Shown: positions 48,301 through 60,300 of the stretch, in pieces | How the letters are laid out: every line of letters starts with the position of its first letter | Position numbering within the stretch: position 1 is the stretch's first letter | Assembly: GCA_002633025.1 (NCBI GenBank) | Contig: NMRB01001031.1 | Span: 57,195 to 121,194, forward strand | DNA length: 64,000 bases | Source: Notospermus geniculatus | Lineage: Eukaryota > Nemertea > Pilidiophora > Heteronemertea > Lineidae | Direction of reading: 5' to 3' | Notes under the pieces: generated by a model | What the model was told of the DNA's origin: nothing | Database searches by the model: none | What the model saw: only the letters and a program-made list of their open reading frames with translations | Translations under genes and position numbers: made by a program

Positions 48301-51300
48301 CTTGGTCCAATATTTGTGGGGGTCCTGATTACCACCGTGGTACCCTTCCGTACCCTCTCGATGGTGAATTTGGCTAGCTCCTCCTTGATGTCATCGATAG
48401 TAGGCAGGTGAAGATCACGTGGCATTCCACCGTTCTCTTCGTAAAGAAACTCGACAGTCTGACGGGCGATATCTGTCATTCCTGAAGAGGGGAATTGGAA
48501 CTGTGGTATTTATTCACATTTGGGAAGGATAATGGACAAGCCCACATATTCATTGACTGATCAATTAACTAATTTGTATTTGTATTTTTTTTCTGTCAGG
48601 GCCAAAGCCATAGCATTATTGGCCCTGGTACGGTAAGTATCAAAGAGGTCATCTCAAGCTACAATGTTTTATGTACTCATGTTCCTCACTTGGATGGGGT
48701 TTTTACTTGTTCTTGTTGTAAAGGCACAAGGTACAAGGCACCACAGCTTACTTTACATGCGACGGACTGAAGCCCAGGGACGATTAATCCCATATGGCTG
48801 GGATTTGAACCCGGGACCTGCGGCTTCCTAAGTGGACGTGATAATCAACTAATCAATCCGCCAGCAAGCCAAATAGCCAATCATATCATAGGCACTAGAA
48901 TGTCAAATTTCTATGAAACAATCTGGGACACCCAGAGCTTAGTACACTCAGGGCCATATGCACCAACGACGATTATCTTGAACTCAGGTTGAACCACAGT
49001 TTTTCAATTGTTCAGGTTTCCCAGGGCATGATATGACAATGGAAAAGTTGTGGCTCAACCTGAGTTCAAGATAATCTTCGTTGGTGCATATGGCCCTCAA
49101 TATTCTGTGGTATTAACGGCCTCACACCAAAGTTAATGTTGAGTTGAGTTTGATGCTGCTGGGTCCCAAGTGTAGGGCTTAGGTGTTAGTTATGACTCTG
49201 AAAAGGTACTCCTTGAGGGATGACTTGAAGGATGCAATTCACAAATAGTCGCAAAGAAATTGCCAAACGACAACATAACATTGATGAGAAATGAATGGGA
49301 ATCAAGGCAGACGATATCACTTACCGAGCTGGAGAGCTCCCCTAATCTGTTCCAACCCATCCTTCCTCTCCGCTTCATTCCTGAAACGTCTCTTAATCAC
49401 CGGGAAAACCTTCTGCTCCCAAGCCTTGACGAGTAGAGCGTAGTGGTCCTCACTGGGTTCACTGTCCTCTGTATCGTCAATGTCAGATTCTGTATCCAGG
49501 TTGGCCTGCTGGGTGTGTAGGTCAGGCCCGGTGCTTGGAAAGTGGCTGTAGCTAGGTAGGAGCTTGTAGTATCTTGAGATTTCATTGTTGTACTCTGTGG
49601 AGGGAGAATTCCGTAAACATGGTACATACACCCATCAACGCAATTTGCTTATACGACTACCGTTAGAGTCTTTATTAAAAGGTAGTGGAGACGAGTTTCT
49701 ATCTTTCTTCTGCATTCGTTTCCATCTTTCTTCTGCATTCAACCTAAACTTTTCACACCCTTCTGTTTTTTTCAGGGTTTCTTTATTATTTCTACAGATC
49801 CGTAATTGGGATCCAGCTCATTCACTTCTGGGATCCCTACCAGAAAGTGCCCGAGGAAGATCCCGTTTGGGGTCGAAAATTTGCAAAATTCGGAGACGAC
49901 TTTACATATCTTTTCATTTCGTATGTCGTTGTTTGTGCTCTATGTTGGATATCTTCTGCATTCGTAGCATATTACTTCACTATAAACCCTCAAAGGGCTA
50001 AAATACCAGATGTTTTTACCAATTTTAGGAAGTTTTCACTGTCTAATTTATAAATTCCAAAACAGCAGGAAAGGTATCCGAGGGCAGCTGAGCCATTGTT
50101 TCCACCAGAGGGTACTTTTAGGGTACTATGTTAGTACCCTCAAAGGAACATAAAAGGGCCATTTTCTTTAATTTCATGTTTTTTTCTTGATTTTGAAGAA
50201 ATTAGTACCCTCAAAAACATTTCTGGCAGATACCTGGTGAGCCCAAAAGTTTCACAGCCTTGGACTCCCATTGATGACACAGGCACTAAGACTGGTGCAA
50301 AATTAGAAAACCACACCACAAATCGTGGTTGGCATTGTAAGGGTAAGTTTACCTTACCTTTGTTAGGCTTGGGCATTGTTGGAACTCTACACGGAGGTCT
50401 CATCGGTCCTCTCATGTTCTTAACGTCCCGTATATCGACTGAAGTCAGACTCGTTGTGGTTGAAGATGAGCCGTCACTCTCGCTGTCTGAGGCAAGTTGG
50501 AATGGGAGTTCATGGAGAACGTCATGGAAGTCAAACGTGCTGTCATGGCATTCATCTGCTGCATTGCGGTGATGTTGGCCTTCTGCGTACGCGAAGGTCC
50601 TGGTGCCGAAGTTTGCTCGAATTCTTGTGTTCTGTGGAAGGAAAAAGATGGGTATTCAATAGCGATGGTGAAACCGACATGGCGGTTAAAACCATTTAAA
50701 GGAATGTCCCCACATGTACTACAGTATGATGCGATTACATAGAACAACACAGTACATTATCTACGTGTATATGTGTGGCGGTCTAGAAAAACCCGGCGGA
50801 TGTCGCTGAATGATCAACAAGGGTGTCAGATTGCCTGTGCATTGATCTACATGTACCACTGTTTACCTGTTACGTAGTACATTTCAGCATCAATCATACG
50901 CAACAGCGTATGCATTATACATGCATACACACAAAGCATACTCACCTTTTTCTGTATATGTACAACAGGCCATAACCCCCCAGAAACTTCATCAAGAGTT
51001 GCCGCAAGTCTCTGACCGTTGTAAGTGAAGTAGACCTGTCCACGGACCTGTTGACCGGGTAAAGCCGGTGTGTCACCCTGCCTTTCCCAGCCGACACCCG
51101 CGACATCTCCGGCGTTTAGGCTGACATCGAGACGAGCGCTCTTCCACTGGAGTAGGCTGGAGCCATTGTAGTGGACAGCACGGCCATTGCTAGAAAAATA
51201 ACGGGTTTGTTTGAGATCAGAGTTAACGTAGCCAAGTCCAGTGGCATCAAATGTAAGGTGGTCTAGAAAAACCTGTCTGATATCGCTGAAGGATTAACAA

Positions 51301-54300
51301 GGGTTGTCAGATTGCCTGTGCATTGATCTGCTTGGGCCGTATTTACGAAGCATGATTTTCCCCTACAGTAATCGCACTCGCAAGAGATTAACCTAAAGTG
51401 GTATTCACGAATCGAGCGTTTAGCCACGTGTGGTCTCGGCACACACGCGCGGTTAATCATTCGAAGACAGAAGAAAGGAATAGATCTCGTCACTGCATGA
51501 TTTAACCAAAGTGTCAACCGCATGTGTGTGGATAAACGAGCGATCATTTCTACATATTATGCACTTAAACCCACGGTTATGCGTCCACAGACGAGTCCTG
51601 TTTAACCATGCGATTTGACCACACATGGTAAAGAGAAAATCGTGCTTCGTACTGTTTTCCTGTTACCGGTACAATGTACATTTCAACTATTGAAATTTGC
51701 GCGATCACCAAGGCCACTAAACACTTTCCTCAAATGCGACATCCGACAGGTTTTCCTAGACTGCCTCACAAATGGTGATACCATCAATGACAAGACATAA
51801 ATCTTTCCGCCAACTGCACTGAGTCCATAGTTAAAGTCAAACTTACTTATGAAATAAGCAAGTTCCAATAGGATTTGTCCAAGCTCCATCCTTCCTCTCA
51901 GCACTGGGAGCGAATCCGAATGAGATGATGGGTCCACTCTCTTCCTGTGAGTCTCCAAACGAGCAGATCTCAATTTCCCAATAGAATGATGGTGCCTAAA
52001 AAGAATACATTTTCACATCACAGTTTTGATCTAGGGACGAATATCATAGAAAGAATACAAGAAGACAGGTAGGTATACTGGTAAGGGCAATATACAAGTT
52101 TCACTAGATTGGCCATTTTTCTGGACACTGCGGAAATGCAAAGAAACTTTAAGTTGGATGAGCACATTTGCATATCATCTACCGGTAGTTGGTAGTAAAT
52201 AGCCTGTTCGATTTCTTACTCGCGCCTACACCAGCCTGGCACGACAGCGTTTTATTGACTGGAAGTTCTCCAAGTTGGGCCTGTTGCACCAGGCGCTACT
52301 AACCCTCCCCCTGAGCCGGTTACTTCGGGAAGTATCCCAGCATGCAGGGCATGATGTCACTTCCGAACTAGATGAACACACAGCCCTCGCATACATCGGT
52401 GTGCAAACAAAATGTAAGAAATCAAACGCTGTCGTGTTAGACACGAGTAAAGTGTCATGGCGGACGCACTCAGCCAATCACAGCGCATCCACCATGACAC
52501 TTTACTCGTGTCTAACACAACAGTGTCCTTTTATTGGCCTCCAATGCGCATGTCTGAGAAAGCGCTAATGCCTGGCCGGTGGAAGTAATCGAACACGCTA
52601 AAAGTCATCCTACCAGCTTCCCACCAGACCATCTGTATTCTGGTATTTCCATAGGAATAATCCAAGATGGCTGTGGACAAAACTGATATATCAGCACAGA
52701 ATGGATTCTTACCTGTTGTGGTATGGATTGTGTGGCATAGACAAGTGTCCCACGTGGGAGACCACTGCCTGCGCTTGGATCTCCAAGGAATGTGATGCCA
52801 GTCTGCCCATGAGAGAAGAGGCACGCTCGAACGGGCGGGAATGCTCGTGTTGGGTCCCATGTGATCTCTTTGGCCTGAAAGCAAACAAAGAAATCATGGA
52901 AGATAGCCAGCAAACAGAACCAGAGGCACACATGGCACACATGTTAAGCATGCAGCACACTGGCCGCCAACTTCGGCGTCCAGAGGCGTTTTTTTACGCC
53001 AATGTCTGAATGCCAGAAAAATCTCCAATGTGCTACGAATGGAATCTGGAGAAGGCCGCCAGACGCCACTGAACTCCAGATATCAAAAATGTTTGATTTT
53101 GGACGCCTGTGAACTCCCGAAGTAGCCAAGTGTGCTATCGATGGGAGCTAGACTTGGAGTCGGCGGCAAGGCTTTGGCCAATCAGCTTGGTTATGATTTC
53201 AAAATGGCAGTCTCAATGGCCCGAAAAGATGCTACTGAAAGCCAAGTTTGGGCAGGTGTGCTCTCACCAGGATCCACTGGCAACCAACTCTGGCATCGAG
53301 AGGCGTTCAGTCGAACGCTTCTGGACGTCAGATTTGGCGGCTAGTGTGCTGCTAGCTTTAGTGTGGCCTGGAGTGTTTAGCTTAAATCGCAGTTCACAAC
53401 TCAGGTGTGTACTCCTGAAATAGTTGCATCAGTGAAGCCCCATTTCCACTATAGCGGATTCAGCCGTGGTTTGCAGGGAGCGGTACGGTTTTCACAGGGT
53501 TTTGGATAATCCTTTGATGGTTCAACAATAGACAGCGTGTTAATTATCCCAATGCCTGTGAAAACCGCTCTGATTCGCTTTAGTGGAAGCAGGACTTAAA
53601 GAGTTAACCAACTTACTGGAGTAGCAGGAGCCTTCGTTGGCGGAGGCGGCGGTTTTGCACAGTCACGATACAACATACGTAGCCGCTCCGTCTGGGATTC
53701 TATCACAGGAAAACGTTCCCCAGGACTGCAGTCCTTCGATAGGGACTTCAATATCTCTATTGCTGCACTCGAATGCTGGATGAACGTGCTCGCGAAGGAG
53801 ACGTCACTCAGATGACTAGAGAGTACCATACAAGCTCTGGAGAGGAAGGAAAAAGATGTTTATTTAATCAGCAAGCAGACGATGAGCAGAGAGAGCAGAC
53901 GACATTTGTGTAAGGATTTTTCTCAAAATGAATGAGTTTCAGAACCAAATATTTGAAGGAAATACAGTACAGGTCACAATTGACATCCCTACGGCTTTGG
54001 TTTCAAGTACGTAACTCACCGCGTAACTCGCCAAAATCGCGTAACTCGCCTCGTAAATCACTGCCTAGCTAGCGAAATTCGTGTAACTCGCTGTGTAACT
54101 CACCTCGTAAGTTACGCATAACATAGCTCGTGAGTTGTTGCATAAGTTACGAGTGACGAGTAAGTTGCGTAAGTTACGAGTAAGTTACGCGTAACTTATG
54201 CGAATTTAGGGATGTCAATTGTGACCTGTACTGTATGATCATTTTAAAAATCATTACAAAGACTTTTCTTCAAATGTCGCTAAAAATTCCTCACACACAA

Positions 54301-57300
54301 CAATGTTCAGAAGTGACAGGCAAAAACACAGGTACTGAACAAGGTAAAACTGTACAGCACCAAATTCAACCCAAAAGGAAACAAGAATCTGGACACTCTG
54401 AATCATACATAATTCAGGACTCTCTGGATATTTCCAAAACATGCAACCAAATTTTCGTCTTGGTCTAAATCTGAAACACATGACTTAGTCAGGCAGACGT
54501 TTTTGAGTCTAAACATTAGAATTACTTGGACGAACATTTGATAGCTGAGAAAAGTTGACATTCAAAGATGGATAATCAACCCTACCTTGTTCTGATCTCG
54601 GCGACAACTCTACATATCTGATTAGGTGTGGTGTTGCCGTCACCATGAATCGGCAGGGCCTGCTGAATCGGTGAACCGGCTCCGTTCTGAGGTAAAAGGA
54701 GTGATTGTACTGTCGTGACGATCCCCTCCATCATGGACAAATTATGGAGAGGCAATGGCTCGTTCCTCGGCGGCTGCAGTCGGGATAGAGGCACCTGAAC
54801 CGAATCACTGTAACGTGCAGTTGTTTCGCTCTCGGGAACTGGAGACAGTTGAACCGTAGCCAGGCCAGTTTGTTCTGAAACGCTCAGTACTATACCGTTA
54901 GAACTGCAGATACCCTCACCGGCAATCTGGAAGAGAAATATCCAGTTTTCCACTTTGCTATGACAATTTGTGTCATTATGATGCCACGTAGTGCATTTAA
55001 ATATGTATATGTGATGCCAATGCATTTAAGTTGGTGATGCCATGGTTGCATCATGATGCAATGGACTAGAATACATGTATATTCCGGTCTGTCATAGTAA
55101 AGTGGTGAAGTATAACATCTTAGGCATAAATCATGATGGTAGAGATGGCCATGGAAGAGTTAAAATGGCTGCACCTACAGCAACACTCTGACAATTCCAA
55201 CTTCACATGATACATTGTAGCATTGCCGATGTATGTACTTCAAAAATTTGAGGGAAAAAATCTTACTCTGACTTCACAGCCCGGTTTGATTGTCTCTTTG
55301 AATCCGCCTAAAGCACACAGGGCAGCGTCCACTTGTTTCGCCATAGCCATCAGTTGGTCTTGGCTGCATCGTGGGGAGCCTAGGCTCTCCAGGGAGTTCA
55401 TCAACAATGGGAGACAGGACAAGGCATTCGAAATCACCTGCAAAAAGCAAATTCAGGGTTGGAGTAGGGCCTACACCCCAAGGTTTGCCCACAAGACAAT
55501 ATGATGTTAGACCGATAGAGTTACGGTGTACATGTATATTAAACTTTGGAATTTATCTTTCATTTCCACTTCGTAGATAAGAAATGGAAATTTAAAAATT
55601 CAAGATGTACCATAACTCTCTCGGTCTTACATAATAATGCTAAAGGACGCACTGGCAGCAGGGACATTTGTGGTACCAACCATCTCTGGAAATATATTAG
55701 GTCCTGGAAATGAAGTTCAATTCTGTATTTTGTACTTCATGTTTCATCCGATTTGCGAAACCTCACTATTATCACTGCTGTCCACTACCTACAGAGACAT
55801 ACATTTCAGCTATTGTGTTGTAAGGCTGTTAACCCTTTCCTCGGTTGCAATAAGCACCTTATTTTTGCTGGAGCTGGTCACAAATGTCAGCTAACCTACC
55901 TTTTCCACGGCTTTGACCCACATTTGAGCTGTCATGGTTTCAGGAGTCGTCAGTAGACCGTGAAGCAGGGCTATGACCTCCGAGGCCATGCTGTTGGCGA
56001 CGTGACCGCTGATGAATGGTCGAACTGGATCAGTCCTGCAGAAACCAAAATATAAAGTCCAGTGCATCAGGCAACATGAACACGATACAACCTCAGGGCC
56101 TGGTGCACGATTTTGCACACTTGGGGACAATGAGGCAACTCGTGGCAGAACTGTCCATGTATTATGGAGAATGGGGAAGACAAGCTGCAGCGCACAAGGT
56201 CATTTTCGCAGACCCAATGGCTGGATTCATAAAGGGTGTGTTTAGCCCAATCAGCGTGCAAGTTCTGCATTATACAGGTTAAAGGCCTAGAAAACTATTG
56301 TCTGATGTCTGTATGGTGCTTCACCAAAGGCGTTTACCCGCAGGATAATCACATGCGTCCAACTCTCCTGCGTCTTAAGTCCAAGAGAACAAAGGAAATG
56401 TCGAATGATCAGGCAGGCTTGTCTAGAATTTGTCCAACACTTTCTTTTGTCCTCACACACTGACACGCAGGAAAGGTAGATGCGTGTGATCATCTTGTGG
56501 GTAAATGCCAGAGATCAGGCACCATATAGAAAGCAGAACAATAATTTTCTAGGCCTTTAACCTGTGTAATGCAGAATTTGTACGCTGATTAAGCTAAACA
56601 CCCTTTATGAATACGGCCCAATAAGTTTTTTGCCCCCAAACTGCAACGGGGCAATTGGCCTTGGCTGATGTCTTGGCCTACTTTCTTTGCCAACTGGGTA
56701 CCATCTGGCAGGGATGAGGTTAAAGAAACTTGCCCAGTTCAGTGCCAACAGTAGGATTCGAACCTGGGCCCTCCAACCGCTACTCACTACAGATCCTCAC
56801 CTGCTCAATTCGACATTCTTTTCCTTACAAACAACATCAGCACCAGTCTTTTTCTTGTCCGAGGCATTGCTCTCTGATGACGTCAGATCAACAGGCGGTC
56901 CCGTGCTCACCACCAATCCAAGCTGTGCCCACTTGGCTGCCTTACGCAGGGCAGACACGGCATCTTCTGTGGTCACCTCCGCTTTGTTATTCTAAAACCA
57001 CATGCACAATTATCATTATGGTTCCCGATCACTATTAAGATCGGGAACCATATTGTTTTTGGTCATGGTGTCTGTGTATCTGTGTGGGTGTGTGTGTGTG
57101 TGTGTGTCCGTCTGTCACACCTTCATATCTTATCTCCTTCAACAGCTACAGCTCTGGTAACACATCCTACCCCTAGGTTTGTCAACCTGGGCAATCCAAT
57201 GAGCTAATCATTTTCAACATCCGATGCCTACATCATGATGTAATCAACACATCAGACTTGATATTTTGTCCGTCACACTTTTATCTGATGCCATAACTCA

Positions 57301-60300
57301 GCTCTTTTAACACCTAGAGCAACAGAAACAAGTTCTACCCTTAGGTTTTCATACCCTAGGAATCGAATGGACTGATTACTTTTGATCTGAGATGTTGGGG
57401 TCATGGTGATATCAATATCACAAATTTGATATTTTGAGATAACTTGCCATATTGTCAACTGAGCAACATGAAACAAGTCTCAGTTCATGCCTGCTTATTC
57501 AAGGACTGGACTGTGTTAAAGTTCTCAGCCTCACATGTCCGGGTGATTGAAATATCATGAGACTTTGATATATCAAACTTGATAATTTGAAATATCTCTG
57601 CCTGTGGTAGAGATAGAGGCATGATATCACCCATACTTAGGTTATCGATGATGCCCATTTCGATTATGCAACGACCTTGATGATCCAAGGTCAAGGTCAA
57701 ACTTGGTAATCTGAAAAATCTCTGCCTGTGGCAGAGGTAGAGGCAGAGGCATGATATTAGGCATACTTAGGTTAATTCCTTTTTTTCTGTACCTTTTTAC
57801 CTAGAACCTTTATTACCTAGTACCTTTTTTACCGGTACCTTTTTTACCATACCTTTTTATCTGATCTCTATCAACGTGCCTTGACCTCTATCAATGTATC
57901 ATTCATGTACCGGTAGAAGCACCTGTACATCGGGAACCATACGACATTTACAATGTCATCTTGTTAAAATGCAGCAATCAAGTTTGAACACGGACCCCCC
58001 TCCTCAGTCCTAGTTGGGATTCACCCCTAAATTTTGACCTGTCACAGGGTTTACTGATTTGCTCCTAGACTTAAACAATTACCAACAGGTTCCTTATAAT
58101 CGCAAATTTCTTTGACAGTACTCCATCATGATTTTGCCAAATTTCCCATAGATCTGTCTAATTCTAATTAGACAGATCCATGGGAAATTTAGCAGAAACA
58201 TGATTTCGGGAGCTTGTCCAAAATATTTGTGGCAAATTTTGGCGATTTTGGGGTGAATTTTTTCAATTTGCCACAAAATTGCCAAAACTTCGCCACAAAA
58301 TTGCCATGAATTCACTGAAAATTTGCCTTCTCATCTCTGAGATTTTTTCCTTATGTAGTACACATGACTCAGTCCAGCAAAAGAACTGTGAAGACAACCA
58401 AGGATTCACCACAAGACTTGAGGTTGAAGAATCAGGACTTGGGGGGAAAACAGGGTAGCCGACAAAAACACATATCACAGACAGAGATCACAGCCACTGA
58501 TGATTGTCCTACCTTCGTCATATCCCTGTCCATCCTGACAATACGCTCGATATTCGCCGCACTGTTGATTCGGAACGAACGGCTGTCGGAACTGATCAGT
58601 GGCTGGATCACCTCATGCGACGACTGCTCCTCTCGTTTGAACAGAAATACCGACAATCGGCCATCACGCACGTCGTGATCTTCGCTCTGATCTTTCTCAG
58701 GGCCTGTCGATTCCTTCGTAAGGGGACTGAATTCTTGTTCCATTGAGGAGCGTCTGCCTGAGACTGTCGTCTGCCCACCTGAAAATCACAAATTTTAGAA
58801 TTTCTCAATGAGCTGGCCAGAACTAGAAATGTTAAATTCGCTCAATAGCGAATTTGATGACCTCTGAAACCGCATCCAAAAGTTGAAAATTGGAGAGAAG
58901 TACGGTAAGAAAGAAATCCTGCGAAATCAATATGTCCTCCACCGTTAGGCTGATGGAAGCGACACATCCTAAAGAACAGCTGATCATTTTTAAAAAGTTT
59001 TCAAGCCCCTTAAGACAGGATTTTATGATCATCAGTGTTCTCCAACTTTTTTTCGGTCGACTTGGCGGCGCGAGGGGAGGTGTCCCCCCTCGCACAAAGA
59101 AATTTTTCAAAATTGGAGAATAAAAGACCCAATTTCCCGGCATCTGCGATCAACAATCGATCCGAGCGGCGGCCATTACAAGGAAGTCACTTGGCACGAA
59201 ACCTGACGGAAATTGCCGAACGACTGGCCGAGTGTGTGACGTCAGACGCTGTGCCAAATATGGTCACCGTTACGCTACTATTCCATTCATCACTGTTCAT
59301 GACTAGAGTTGATTGACCAATCAGGAAGAAGGGCGCGAATATGGCGCGAACAGACGTGAATGCATTATGTAGATTGCGCATAAATTATTGATTTTCATGT
59401 TGAAGTGGAGTCCCCACGTAGACTGCGACCGGCGTAGCTGTCGTCGGAGGGAAAGCGCACGTGTTCCCGCGTTCATGGCGATTTCGTCAGTGAGTTAATG
59501 GTGGGCGATTCAGAGAATGACTTTGGGGCTGGGGAGAAGGAAACAACTTTGTTTTCAGGTCAGTTGATAAACGAATTGACTGAGATCGATTATAGAAGGC
59601 AAAACACCAATGTTTTTGTCAATTTGAACTCGTGGTTTTTCAACATGGCGGCAATTTTTTTAACTTGCCGGCAACATTTTTCGGGTTGGCGGAAGGACAC
59701 AACTCGGCCGCCGGGTTGGCGGGCTAATATTTTGAATTGGCGGCAGGTAGGCAGCTTATAGGAGTTGGAGAACACTGGATCATTTTTTAAATTTTAAAGT
59801 CCCCAAGTGCAGGATTTCAAAGGTAACTTGTTATCCTGCAGTGATTCCTACCTGGTACTATAAAATCTCCAAGTTTTGCCAAAAGAAGACTAGCGATTTT
59901 CACCATAGGTGCCGAGAAATCAACCTCGGTGGTGTAGGCAGTGTACAGATCCTGACCCCACGCCGGCAGCTGAACTTTCTTGCTATCATCGGCGGTCATC
60001 AGTGGCAGAGCAACGCGGCAGAGCTGTAGGATGATCAGGACCAAGTTTGGAGAGGGTCGTTGGTCCAGGAGCAGGGAGAGGAGTTTAGACACACAAGCTG
60101 GCTGGCTGAGGATAGCTTTGCCCATCTTACTCCTGAAATGAAGCAGGATATTTCATTGGGGTGTGACCTTGAAATGTAGGTTGAGGTTCCACACAGGGTG
60201 GCAAATATCAAATGTCTAAGTGGTCATTTGGAGAGATATCACTGAATTGTCCATGTTTATTTTTGTCTGGGTCCGAAGTTGGAAGGCCTAAATGATATTA

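Noticed and set aside
49585-50053. Plus-strand ORFs within intron 15
   Set aside because: They lie in a dispersed repeat antisense to the gene, with no domain.
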